Of a stretch of DNA of 17,833 nt, positions 8,397 through 16,513 are shown in pieces. Positions within the stretch are counted from its first letter, which is position 1; every line of letters starts with the position of its first letter. Position numbers and translations under genes: made by a program. Source of the stretch: JBCCMB01 sp039026555 (GTDB taxonomy: Bacteria > Pseudomonadota > Alphaproteobacteria > Caulobacterales > Hyphomonadaceae); NCBI GenBank assembly GCA_039026555.1, contig JBCCMB010000051.1, positions 1 to 17,833 of the forward strand, in the 5' to 3' direction. The notes under the pieces are model-generated. The model made no database searches, had not been told where the DNA came from, and worked only from the letters and a program-made list of their open reading frames with translations.

Positions 8397-10469
8397 TCAG
8401 TCGCCGGTGATTCTGTCGCGAACGCGCTGTGCGAAAATTTCGCGCACGAGGCGGGCTGATTGGCCTCTCGGCGCCGTCAGGTCCGGGTCTGAATTCAGCA
8501 AAGATCGCGCGTCATCCCTAGCGATATTCAGCGTGTCGGCGTCTTGGGTTAGGTCCAAAATTCGAAAGTCCGGGAGGCCGGATTGCCGCAGTCCCAAAAG
8601 ATCGCCGGGGCCGCGTTGTTTGAAATCGGCTTCCGCAATTTCAAATCCATCGTCCGTTTTGCGTAATACGTCGAGCCGGGTCTTGGCGCTTTCCGTTAAG
8701 GGCGGTTTGTATAGCAACAAACAGCTCGACGCCTTGTCGTTGCGACCGACACGGCCCCGCAATTGGTGTAGTTGGGCGAGGCCAAACTTTTCCGCCCGCT
8801 CGATCACCATAATCGTCGCCTCGGGCACGTCGACGCCGACCTCAACAACAGTTGTCGCCACCAATACGCTCGCAGATCCTGTGCGAAAGGCTTCTAACGC
8901 AGCGTCTTTGTCGGCTGCTGGCATGCGCCCATGGACGAGGGCGACAGGACGTCCAACGCGCTGGTCGAGGATCGCCTTGCGCACCGTAGCGGCTGCGTCT
9001 TCCGCATCCTCAGCGTCGACCGCCGGACAGACCCAAAACGCGCGTTCGCCGCGCTCCACTGCGCGTGCGACGGCGTCGATCACTTCGTCCACCCGCATAT
9101 CCGGCGCGGCGCGGGTGACCACGGGCTGACGCTCAGCAGGTTTTTCATCGAGGATGGAGACGTCATGATCGCCTTGAAGCGCTAGCGCCAGGGTTCGCGG
9201 AATCGGCGTGGCGCTCATAACTAGCGTGTGAGGCGCTGCGCCCTTCGCCGCGAGTTTGACCCGGTCCGCAACGCCGAAGCGATGCTGCTCGTCGATCACT
9301 ACGAGACCGAGATTAGGAATGTCCACGCTTTGCTGATTGAGCGCCTGCGTGCCCGATAACACATGGATTTCACCGCGGTCGACGGCTTCTAATATGCGTT
9401 CGCGTTCCGCCCCGCGGTCACGTCCCGTTAGAGCCGCGCAACGATAACCAGTGGGCTTCAAGAATCTATCCAAGCCCTCCGCCTGCTGGCGGGCGAGGAC
9501 TTCGGTGGGCGACATAAAAGCAGTTGTTTTGCCCGCAGCTGCGGCTTGAGCGACCGCGAGCGCGGCCACCAGGGTTTTTCCAGATCCGACATCGCCTTGA
9601 ACCATCCGTCGCATTGGCGCGTCGCGGGACATGTCGGAGCGGATGTCGTCAAATGCGCGCATCTGTGCGGCCGTGGGTTTAAAAGGCAGGGCGGCGAGGA
9701 GGTCCTGGGTTGCATGCGGATTAGGTGGAATAGGGATAGCCCGCACTTTCGTACGCGCTAAGCGCGCCTGTGCAAGCGCGATTTCTCGAGCGAGCGCTTC
9801 ATCATAGGCTAGTCGTCTGCGGGCGAGTTCGAAAACATCAAGCGCGAGCTTCGCCGGCCGATGCAGCGTTTCGAGCGCGCGTTTGAAGCTCGGCCATTTA
9901 TGCTGCGTCACCAGGTGCGGATCGCTCCACTCCGGCAGATCTTCAATGCTGTCCAGCGCGGCTGAGAACAGCTTGGTAAGCAGCCGTCCCGTCACCCCGG
10001 CGCTCATAGGATAGACAGGCTCCACCTCAGGCGGCGGGACGTCTTTGGCGGGATCGACCACATGGTCTGGATGCACGATCTGACGTTCGCCGTTAAACTC
10101 CTCGACCAAGCCCGACACCATGCGTGTCGCATTCATAGGAAAGCTTCGCTGCAGCCATTGCGGTTGCGCTCGGAAATAGACCAGCGTCAAAAACCCGGTT
10201 TCGTCGCGCAGTCGAATCTTCGCTGGCGCCGAGCCATGACCGGTTGAGACGGAATTGACCTCGCCGCTCACGGTCGCGACCTCGTCGATTTCAATATCGT
10301 CGAAGGAGGCGCGTGGACGCCGGTCGATCCAATGGGAGGGGAGGTGGAAGAGCAAATCCACGATTTTGTCGCCGCCCACCAGTTTTGCGACTAAAGGGCT
10401 AAGCTTTGGGCCCAGCCCAGGCAGACTCTCAAGGTCCGCAAAATAGGGATAGAGAATTTCGGGTCGCAT
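8397..10469 (-). CDS. recG: ATP-dependent DNA helicase RecG
   Basis: A complete 690-residue RecG, the superfamily 2 helicase that remodels stalled forks and branched DNA. In order: an N-terminal wedge region starting at LPGLGPKL (residues 16-23), the OB-fold (about 60-135), Walker A GDVGSGKT (292-299), the DEQH box VIDEQHRFGV (391-400), SATPIPRTLALAL (419-431), TTVVEVGVDVPEATIMVIERA (539-559) and QLRGRVGRN (569-577). The start MRPEILYP matches other alphaproteobacterial RecG proteins as I remember them. The frame continues to a TTG at 10508, which I reject. The strong AGGAGGGA sits 26 bases from the chosen ATG, with a hairpin between. One oddity is GTQAL at residues 373-377, where RecG usually has GTHAL. 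It is divergent from sdhE and convergent with DUF502. Confidence 0.97.
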   Translation of the reverse strand: MRPEILYPYFADLESLPGLGPKLSPLVAKLVGGDKIVDLLFHLPSHWIDRRPRASFDDIEIDEVATVSGEVNSVSTGHGSAPAKIRLRDETGFLTLVYFRAQPQWLQRSFPMNATRMVSGLVEEFNGERQIVHPDHVVDPAKDVPPPEVEPVYPMSAGVTGRLLTKLFSAALDSIEDLPEWSDPHLVTQHKWPSFKRALETLHRPAKLALDVFELARRRLAYDEALAREIALAQARLARTKVRAIPIPPNPHATQDLLAALPFKPTAAQMRAFDDIRSDMSRDAPMRRMVQGDVGSGKTLVAALAVAQAAAAGKTTAFMSPTEVLARQQAEGLDRFLKPTGYRCAALTGRDRGAERERILEAVDRGEIHVLSGTQALNQQSVDIPNLGLVVIDEQHRFGVADRVKLAAKGAAPHTLVMSATPIPRTLALALQGDHDVSILDEKPAERQPVVTRAAPDMRVDEVIDAVARAVERGERAFWVCPAVDAEDAEDAAATVRKAILDQRVGRPVALVHGRMPAADKDAALEAFRTGSASVLVATTVVEVGVDVPEATIMVIERAEKFGLAQLHQLRGRVGRNDKASSCLLLYKPPLTESAKTRLDVLRKTDDGFEIAEADFKQRGPGDLLGLRQSGLPDFRILDLTQDADTLNIARDDARSLLNSDPDLTAPRGQSARLVREIFAQRVRDRITGD

Positions 10470-10478
10470 AGCCGGTCG

Positions 10479-10503
10479 GACGCTAGGATGCGTCGTCCCT
10501 CCT
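10479..10503 (-). promoter_or_regulatory. recG ribosome site with intervening hairpin
   Basis: On the minus strand a near-perfect Shine-Dalgarno, AGGAGGGA (10503-10496), is followed by GACGC-ATCCTA-GCGTC (10494-10479), a 5-bp stem with a 6-base loop. Nine bases later comes the recG ATG (10469). The linear distance of 26 bases is too long, but folding the hairpin would bring it to about 10. This could explain start choice. Seen in sequence; the function is inferred. Confidence 0.35.
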
Positions 10504-10530
10504 GACAATCGAATAAGAACGCCCTATGTC
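10502..10530 (+). promoter_or_regulatory. Possible sigma70-type promoter for sdhE-mfd
   Basis: CTGACA (10502-10507), one mismatch from TTGACA, is followed after 17 bases by TATGTC (10525-10530), a poor -10 match with three of six bases. It lies 32 bases before the sdhE ATG. A TTGACC on the minus strand at 10537-10532, with TATTCG at 10515-10510 after 16 bases, could serve recG, so the two promoters would overlap. Both are weak calls. Confidence 0.22.
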
Positions 10531-10561
10531 GGGTCAAACACACAGCAGCAGGATGTAAATC

Positions 10562-10843
10562 ATGGATGCGCGGCGCCGAAAGTTGCAGTTTAGAGCGTCC
10601 CGGCGGGGATTTAAGGAAATGGATCTGCTGATGGGCGCATTCGCCGACCAACATATCGCTGCGCTCGACGATGATCAGCTCGATGCGTTTGAGCGCTTGT
10701 TGGATGCGCCTGACCAAGACGTTTATTCTTGGATCACTGCGCAGGCCGCCGCGCCGGACGAGTATCAGACATCCGTGCTGGACCTCTTAAAGAGCTTCCG
10801 CTACTTCGCACGCGCGAATTGGAGCGACGGACAACGCGCATAG
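10562..10843 (+). CDS. sdhE: FAD assembly factor SdhE (succinate dehydrogenase assembly factor 2 family)
   Basis: A 93-residue protein of the SdhE/CptB/Sdh5 family, which promotes covalent attachment of FAD to the succinate dehydrogenase flavoprotein. The key motif RRGFKEMD (residues 14-21) contains the invariant RGxxE at 15-19, the same numbering as in E. coli SdhE. The DxxxYxW stretch near residue 55 (DQDVYSWI) also matches the family. The size is normal for it. The ATG at 10562 is preceded by an AGGA about nine bases upstream. It is divergent from recG, with a 92-base spacer, and 37 bases ahead of mfd, so it is probably co-transcribed with mfd. No sdh structural genes are in the window. 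Confidence 0.93.
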   Translation: MDARRRKLQFRASRRGFKEMDLLMGAFADQHIAALDDDQLDAFERLLDAPDQDVYSWITAQAAAPDEYQTSVLDLLKSFRYFARANWSDGQRA

Positions 10844-10880
10844 GCGCAGGGGCTCGGATAGATCGCGCGAATAGGACGAC

Positions 10881-13800
10881 ATGAAAGTCTGGGACACCCT
10901 TGCGGCGCTAAGATCGCCGACCGAAGCCTATGAAGCGCCCTTTGGCGCCGACATTCGGATTTTTGCCGAAGCAGCGGCCAAGCGCGGCGGTAAAGCGATT
11001 TATGTCGCGCGCGATGATCGTCAGGCGGTCGCGGCGGCGGCGATTGCGGGTTTTTTCCGTCCTGATCTTCCGATTGCATCTTTCCCGGCTTGGGATTGCT
11101 TACCCTATGACCGGGTCAGTCCGACGCCGGCGGTGACAGCTCGGCGATGTGCGACCTTAGCTCTGCTTGCGCACAGTCCGCCCCACGGCTCTTTGTTGGT
11201 TGTCACGACAGCTGCAGCGTTGGTTCAGCGCATAGCGCCGCGCGCGGAGATGTCGAAAGCGTCTTTCGCCGCGAATGTCGGCGCGATCGTCGATCAGGAG
11301 GCGTTGCACGCCTATCTCGGCGTTAACGGTTACACACGCGCCTCCACCGTGCGAGAGCCGGGCGAATACGCGGTCAGAGGCGGGATCATCGATATTTTCC
11401 CGCCGGACCAGATCGAACCAGTACGGCTCGATTTTTTTGGCGACACGCTGGAGACGATCCGCACGTTTGACGCCGAGACGCAAAGATCATCCCGGCAATT
11501 ACGCGAGGTGGCCTTTGCGCCCGTCAGCGAAATTTTCTTCACCGACGAGGCGCTGTCGCTGTTTCGCCGCCAATATCTTGAAGCCCTGGGCGCGCCGGGC
11601 GGCGATCCGGATTATGAAGCGGCCCGTGCGCGGATCCGGCGCCAAGGCGTCGAACAATGGCTGCCCTTGTTCCACGAGCGCCTAGAAAGCCTGTTCGATT
11701 ACGTCGGAGACGATGCGTTGATCGGCGTTGACACGCTGGCGGACGCGGCGGCCGGCGAAAGATTAGCGCAGGCGGCGGATTATTATGACGCGCGCGTCCA
11801 AGCCGCTGGCGGCGATCCGCCGGATGCGAAAGTGCTGGAACCCGAGCGGCTCTATTTGACCGACAAAGAGCTATCTGGCGCCTTCGCCGTGCGTACGACG
11901 GTCCGCTTCCATCCTTATGAGGCGCCGGAAACCAGCGATCCCGTGTTTGCGCGCGTCAAACCGGGCCGCGATTTTGCGATTGAAAGGAATACGCCGGATA
12001 CAAACGTGTTCGACGCGGCGGTGCAGCACGCCAAGGCGCTGCGAGCAGGTGATCGGCCCGTGGTGTTTGCGGCGTGGTCAGCTGGGTCTGCGGAACGTTT
12101 GCAAGGCGTTTTGTCGGACCACGGCTTATCCAACATCGCCATCGCGCCGGACTGGCCGGCCGCCAAATCCCATAATGGCTTTGTGATCGCTGAATTGCCG
12201 CTGGATGCGGGATTTGAGGCTGATGATTTAGCTGTGGTGTCGGAACAAGACGTGCTCGGAGATAAGCTGGCGCGTCCTCGAAAGAAGCGCAAAGCGGCGA
12301 ATTTCATCGCTGAAGCGGCAGCCTTGGCGACCGGCGACTTTGTGGTGCACCTCGAACATGGTGTTGGCCGCTATGAAGGCTTGCGCACCGTTGAGGTGAA
12401 CGACGCCCCGCATGATTGCTTGGAATTGGTTTATTCCGGCGGCGACAAAATCCTTCTGCCGGTTGAGAACATCGAGCTCGTCAGCCGCTATGGATCCGAG
12501 GGCGGCGAAGGCGTTCTTGATAAGCTTGGCGGCGCAGGCTGGCAGTCTCGAAAAGCCAAAGCGAAGAAGAAGATCCTAGATATGGCCGAGGATCTGATCC
12601 GCATCGCGGCGGCGCGAGAACTGAAGACCGCCGAACGGATAGATGGCGCAGACGGCTTATTCGACGAATTTTGCGCCCGGTTTCCCTATGAGGAGACTGA
12701 CGACCAACTCCACGCTATTGAAGACGCGATCACCGATCTGGGTTCCGGTAAGCCCATGGACCGTCTGGTCTGCGGCGATGTGGGGTTTGGGAAGACCGAA
12801 GTCGCTTTGCGCGCCGCGTTTGTCACGGCGATGAGCGGCCTGCAGGTCGCCGTTATCGCGCCGACCACATTGCTTGCGCGGCAGCACTATAAAACATTCG
12901 TCGATCGATTTGCGGGTTGGCCCATTAAAGTGCGGCATTTGTCGCGCTTCGTGTCGGCTAAAGACGCATCCGCGACCCGGGAAGAATTGGCGAGCGGCGA
13001 GTGTGACGTTGTGATCGGTACGCACGCCTTGCTCGCAAAAACTATATCTTTCAAACGCCTAGGCTTGCTCGTCATCGACGAAGAACAGCGGTTCGGCGTC
13101 AAGCACAAGGAACGTTTGAAAGAACTCAAATCCGACGTCCATGTGATGACATTGTCGGCCACGCCGATCCCGCGAACCCTGCAATTGGCGCTGACCGGGA
13201 TTAGAGATCTATCGATTATCGCGACGCCGCCGGTGGATCGATTGTCGGTGCGCACCTATGTGGTGGAGTTTGATCCGGTCACCCTGCGCGAGGCGTTGCT
13301 ACGCGAGCGCTATCGCGGCGGGCAGGTCTATTTCGTCGCGCCGCGTGTGAAAGATCTGCCAGAATTGGAGCGCTTCCTGCGCGAGCAGGTGCCGGAAGTG
13401 AGCTTCCTGACAGCGCATGGCCAGATGCCGTCGGGCGCACTCGAAGATATCATGACCGATTTCTATGACGGCAAGGCGGATGTCTTGCTGTCTACGACGA
13501 TCGTGGAATCGGGGCTCGATATCCCGCGCGCGAACACGATGATCATTCACCGCGCCGATATGTTTGGATTGGCGCAATTGTATCAACTTCGCGGGCGCGT
13601 CGGCCGATCAAAGCTGCGCGCCTACGCCTATTTGACGACGGCGAAGGACAAAATGCTGACGGAGGCGGCCGAAAAGCGCCTCAAAGTGCTGCAGTCGCTG
13701 GACAGTCTAGGCGCAGGTTTCATGCTGGCGAGCCATGATTTGGACATGCGCGGCGGCGGTAACCTCTTGGGCGATGCGCAATCTGGCCATATCCGCGAAG

Positions 13801-14342
13801 TCGGCGTTGAGCTTTATCAGCAAATGCTGGAGGACGCCGTGCGTGCTCTGCGTACGGGCGAAGCGGAGCCGACCGATGATTGGTCGCCCAATATTGATCT
13901 TGGCGCCGCGGTGCTGATTCCCGAAACCTATGTGGAAGACTTGGCGACCCGCTTGTCGCTCTATCGTCGATTGGCGGATCTTACGACGGACACGGAGCGC
14001 GAGGCGTTCGCGGCCGAATTGATTGATCGCTTTGGACCATTGCCGGAAGAAACGAAGCAGTTATTGGATGTGACCGCTGTTAAAGTGCTGTGTAAGCGCG
14101 TCGGCGTCGCAAAGCTTGGCGCAGGTCCTAAAGGCGCGACCTTCCAATTCCGCGATGACGCGCCGCTTGACCCGGCGCAATTGGTCGCTTGGGTGCATAC
14201 ACGTCCAAGTCAGCTAAAACTTCGTCCCGATTTCAAGCTTGTTGCTAGCGGAAACTGGCAAACGCCTCAGGCGCGTTTGAAAGCTGTGCGAGGCCTGTTG
14301 ACCGAGTTGTCGGGAGCTTTGCCGGAAACGGAAAACGCTTAG
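10881..14342 (+). CDS. mfd: Transcription-repair coupling factor Mfd
   Basis: A full-length 1153-residue Mfd, which uses ATP to push stalled RNA polymerase off damaged DNA and recruit UvrA. The N-terminal UvrB-like module has FPAWDCLPYDRVSP (residues 70-83). The polymerase-interacting domain begins near VHLEHGVGRYEGL (about 489-501). The helicase core carries Walker A GDVGFGKT (632-639), GTHALL, the DEEQ box VIDEEQRFGVKHKERLK (731-747), SATPIPRTLQLAL, and QLRGRVGRSKLRAYAY. A C-terminal TRCF domain follows and contains the family's long helical segment. ATG at 10881 has an AGGA four bases before the spacer, short but acceptable. The stop codon overlaps the end of the convergent PopA-like gene by 4 bases, so no terminator fits between them. 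Confidence 0.98.
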   Translation: MKVWDTLAALRSPTEAYEAPFGADIRIFAEAAAKRGGKAIYVARDDRQAVAAAAIAGFFRPDLPIASFPAWDCLPYDRVSPTPAVTARRCATLALLAHSPPHGSLLVVTTAAALVQRIAPRAEMSKASFAANVGAIVDQEALHAYLGVNGYTRASTVREPGEYAVRGGIIDIFPPDQIEPVRLDFFGDTLETIRTFDAETQRSSRQLREVAFAPVSEIFFTDEALSLFRRQYLEALGAPGGDPDYEAARARIRRQGVEQWLPLFHERLESLFDYVGDDALIGVDTLADAAAGERLAQAADYYDARVQAAGGDPPDAKVLEPERLYLTDKELSGAFAVRTTVRFHPYEAPETSDPVFARVKPGRDFAIERNTPDTNVFDAAVQHAKALRAGDRPVVFAAWSAGSAERLQGVLSDHGLSNIAIAPDWPAAKSHNGFVIAELPLDAGFEADDLAVVSEQDVLGDKLARPRKKRKAANFIAEAAALATGDFVVHLEHGVGRYEGLRTVEVNDAPHDCLELVYSGGDKILLPVENIELVSRYGSEGGEGVLDKLGGAGWQSRKAKAKKKILDMAEDLIRIAAARELKTAERIDGADGLFDEFCARFPYEETDDQLHAIEDAITDLGSGKPMDRLVCGDVGFGKTEVALRAAFVTAMSGLQVAVIAPTTLLARQHYKTFVDRFAGWPIKVRHLSRFVSAKDASATREELASGECDVVIGTHALLAKTISFKRLGLLVIDEEQRFGVKHKERLKELKSDVHVMTLSATPIPRTLQLALTGIRDLSIIATPPVDRLSVRTYVVEFDPVTLREALLRERYRGGQVYFVAPRVKDLPELERFLREQVPEVSFLTAHGQMPSGALEDIMTDFYDGKADVLLSTTIVESGLDIPRANTMIIHRADMFGLAQLYQLRGRVGRSKLRAYAYLTTAKDKMLTEAAEKRLKVLQSLDSLGAGFMLASHDLDMRGGGNLLGDAQSGHIREVGVELYQQMLEDAVRALRTGEAEPTDDWSPNIDLGAAVLIPETYVEDLATRLSLYRRLADLTTDTEREAFAAELIDRFGPLPEETKQLLDVTAVKVLCKRVGVAKLGAGPKGATFQFRDDAPLDPAQLVAWVHTRPSQLKLRPDFKLVASGNWQTPQARLKAVRGLLTELSGALPETENA

Positions 14343-15622
14343 GCGGCGACGACGCCGCGTTCGAATGGGCCGCCTTCAAGCGCTGAACGAATAAACTCCT
14401 GCGCTGTTTGTCCGCGCCGTCGTTCCACAATGCGCCAATCCACCCCGACTTGAACGGCGGGGGAGGCGTCTCCGGCGTCAAAAGCAGTGACGTCCAGCAC
14501 GCCTGCGATACGCCGCGCGGCGCCATGCGCCCCCGCGAAGGTGGCTCCGGGCATGGAAACGCCGATGAGATCAGTGTCCAAGCGTGTTGGGACGTCCTGC
14601 ATCCGCAGCAATGATTTTACGACATGCGCTGCGTGCGCGATGTCGCGGCCGCCATCCTTGTCTCGGCTGACCCGCAAGCGAAACGCGGCCAATGTCAGCG
14701 GTTGGCCGAAAGTCTCCGACCAAGCGATTTGCCGTTCCAGATGGTCCTCAAAGAATTCTCTCGAAAACAGGGCGGTTAGATCATCTGCAATTGCGTCTTG
14801 GGGGGCGGTCAAATCTCGCCGCGTGGGGGCGGCGTCTTCAATCAGATTGACGATCTGGCGCACCATGGCGTGCGTTGGCGCATCATCCTCGATCATGTCG
14901 GTGGCGTTGGTCGCCAAATCGTCGTCGAGGTCCGCGCCGACGGGTAAAATCGCGGCGATTGGCAATTCGGTGAGTGACGGGCTGCGGCGGACCATGGCGC
15001 AGAAGGAGCCGGGGCGCACCCAATCTGCGCCTCCATCGACGATGACGGCGGCGAATTGATCCTCGTGAAGAAAGTCAAACGCGGAATAGGTGCTAAAGGC
15101 TGCCGTCAGCGTGAGATCTTGGTCCGCTAGGCCGTTTGAAAGTGTTGGGAAAAGCGCGCTCGCGTCGCCCACGAATAAGACTTTTCGGGACGAATTCTCC
15201 GCCTCGGACGGCGTTTTGCAACCAAAGCGCGCAAAGCTCTCGCGACGAAGCTCGGCCTCCGCACGACGCGTGGCGGCGCGGCGGGCGAACTCAATCCGCA
15301 TGGGGGCCGCGATAAGCGCCGCGTCGCTGGAAAACCTGATGTCGACAATCGGGTCTTGAGCGTCATCGGCGTCAAAAAAACCAAGCGCCGCCGTTAGCGG
15401 TCGGCGACCATCTTGCGTGGAGGCGTGCTCAGCCATTTCGGCGGCCAAATCGGGCGGACATGAATGAAGATCAAACAGCAGAACATCGCTTGTCTTCGCG
15501 AAATCCGCCGCACACGCGTCCAACCCAACATCCTGCAGCGTTTCGCAAAGAAAAATAGCTCGGCCCTGATCGCCTGCGACAACGGAGACGCTAAGAGGGG
15601 GACGAGGATCGAAGCTTCTCAT
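14339..15622 (-). CDS. PopA-like response regulator: two receiver domains plus degenerate GGDEF with intact I-site
   Basis: A 427-residue protein. Receiver-like domain 1 spans about residues 10-115, with likely phospho-acceptor Asp51 in LLFDLHS. Receiver-like domain 2 spans about 146-265 (RKVLFVGD start; Asp196 in VIVDGG). A GGDEF-fold domain follows at about 278-415. The catalytic signature is lost: GGDEF is replaced by DTDLI (349-353) and the DxDxFKxxN metal/substrate motif by RLRVSRDKD. The product-binding inhibitory site RxxD is kept as RMQD (340-343), at the correct distance. The protein is therefore probably a c-di-GMP receptor, not a cyclase. This layout is that of PopA, the PleD paralogue that in Caulobacter recruits CtrA to ClpXP through RcdA. 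I chose ATG 15622-15620, which has AGGGG five bases upstream; ATG 15661 is the alternative. Orthology to PopA is inferred. Confidence 0.72.
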   Translation of the reverse strand: MRSFDPRPPLSVSVVAGDQGRAIFLCETLQDVGLDACAADFAKTSDVLLFDLHSCPPDLAAEMAEHASTQDGRRPLTAALGFFDADDAQDPIVDIRFSSDAALIAAPMRIEFARRAATRRAEAELRRESFARFGCKTPSEAENSSRKVLFVGDASALFPTLSNGLADQDLTLTAAFSTYSAFDFLHEDQFAAVIVDGGADWVRPGSFCAMVRRSPSLTELPIAAILPVGADLDDDLATNATDMIEDDAPTHAMVRQIVNLIEDAAPTRRDLTAPQDAIADDLTALFSREFFEDHLERQIAWSETFGQPLTLAAFRLRVSRDKDGGRDIAHAAHVVKSLLRMQDVPTRLDTDLIGVSMPGATFAGAHGAARRIAGVLDVTAFDAGDASPAVQVGVDWRIVERRRGQTAQEFIRSALEGGPFERGVVAA

Positions 15623-15627
15623 GTGTG

Positions 15628-15632
15628 CCCCT
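15628..15632 (-). promoter_or_regulatory. Ribosome binding site favouring the 15622 start of the PopA-like gene
   Basis: AGGGG on the minus strand with a 5-base spacer to ATG 15622-15620. The competing upstream ATG at 15661-15659 has no purine-rich site at a suitable distance, so this site decides the start. Confidence 0.5.
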
Positions 15633-15684
15633 GGGACAATCCTTGAACGGCCAATCGACATCTTTAGTGTCTGGCGCAAGTCGA

Positions 15685-15700
15685 TTAACGGCGTGTTAGC
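15685..15700. promoter_or_regulatory. CtrA-like box TTAA-N7-TTAG upstream of the PopA-like gene
   Basis: TTAACGGCGTGTTAGC has one perfect and one near-perfect half-site at the CtrA spacing (TTAA-N7-TTAA consensus). It is 62 bases upstream of the PopA-like start and 9 bases before the SDR start, so it is better placed to control the former. It repeats the element at 7656-7671 with two differences. The regulator assignment is an inference. Confidence 0.35.
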
Positions 15701-15709
15701 GAAGGCGAA

Positions 15710-16477
15710 ATGATGTCGAAACGATTAGAAGGCCGCACGGCGCTGGTGACAGGCGCGTCCAGCGGACTAGGGGCGCACTTTGCGAAACTGATGGCGGCTG
15801 AGGGCGCGCACGTCGTTGCGGCGGCTAGGCGGAAGGATCGTCTAGAGACGCTCGTAGACGACATCACATCATCCGGCGGAGACGCCATCGCCATTGGCTG
15901 CGATGTGGAAGACGAGGCCAGCATCATTGCCTGCTATGACGAGGCGCAGGCGGCGTTTGGCGCTGTGGACACGATCATTTGCAACGCTGGCTTGGATCAG
16001 ATGGGCCTGGCGGTCGACATCTCCGCGGACGATTTCGACAAAGTGATGAACGTCAATGTTCGCGGGGTCTTCCTCACGGCTCGCGAGGGCGCAAAGCGTC
16101 TTATCGGCGCGGGCGAAGACATCTCTCAACGCGGACGAGTCGTAACAATCGCTTCGATCGCCGGCTTGCGCGTATTGCCGGGGCAGACCGCGTATTCGAC
16201 GTCCAAGGCAGCCGTACTGATGATGACCGAGAGTCTGGCGCGGGAATGGGCGCGTTATGGCATATGTGTGAATGCGATTTGTCCCGGCTTCATCGAGACC
16301 GAGATTAATTCCGACTGGCTGAAAACCGACAAAGGTCAAGCGATGCTGAAATCCATGCCGCGCCGCCGGGTGATGGATATCGAATGTCTAAATGACTCAA
16401 TTTTGTATCTCTCATCAGATGGCGCCCGGTTCACCACCGGAGCCCATATCAAAGTCGATGACGGTCAGAGCATTTAG
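15710..16477 (+). CDS. SDR family NAD(P)-dependent oxidoreductase
   Basis: A 255-residue classical short-chain dehydrogenase/reductase, cytosolic, with every hallmark in place: the cofactor loop TGASSGLG (residues 14-21), CDV (64-66) at the adenine pocket, CNAG (91-94), Asn114 in the NVNVRG stretch, and the catalytic Ser149, Tyr162 and Lys166 (YSTSK). PGFIETEI follows at 192-199. AARRKDR after the second strand puts Arg at 40-41, which favours NADP(H) over NAD(H). The substrate is not evident; closest in style are 3-oxoacyl and beta-hydroxyacyl reductases. The start is one of two adjacent ATGs (15710 or 15713), with GAAGG upstream. The racemase gene follows after 36 bases, which suggests an operon and an acyl-CoA substrate. 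Confidence 0.92.
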   Translation: MMSKRLEGRTALVTGASSGLGAHFAKLMAAEGAHVVAAARRKDRLETLVDDITSSGGDAIAIGCDVEDEASIIACYDEAQAAFGAVDTIICNAGLDQMGLAVDISADDFDKVMNVNVRGVFLTAREGAKRLIGAGEDISQRGRVVTIASIAGLRVLPGQTAYSTSKAAVLMMTESLAREWARYGICVNAICPGFIETEINSDWLKTDKGQAMLKSMPRRRVMDIECLNDSILYLSSDGARFTTGAHIKVDDGQSI

Positions 16478-16500
16478 GCTGTCGATCCAAATCGAAGACT

Positions 16501-16505
16501 AGAGG
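16501..16505 (+). promoter_or_regulatory. Ribosome binding site of the CaiB/BaiF gene
   Basis: AGAGG with an 8-base spacer before ATG 16514. The 36-base gap to the SDR gene shows no terminator or clear promoter, supporting co-transcription. Confidence 0.5.
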
Positions 16506-16513
16506 ATAAAACT

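Noticed and set aside
10470..10508. TTG-initiated 13-residue extension of RecG
   Set aside because: The Shine-Dalgarno lies inside the extension, and alphaproteobacterial RecG proteins begin at MRPEIL-like sequences.
14339..15622. Active diguanylate cyclase
   Set aside because: Both the GGDEF signature and the metal/substrate motif are replaced, so catalysis is not expected.
15623..15679. Longer starts of the PopA-like gene (TTG 15679, ATG 15661)
   Set aside because: No ribosome site at a workable distance, the extra residues are not part of the receiver fold, and the longest form would run almost up to the CtrA-like box. ATG 15661 remains possible.
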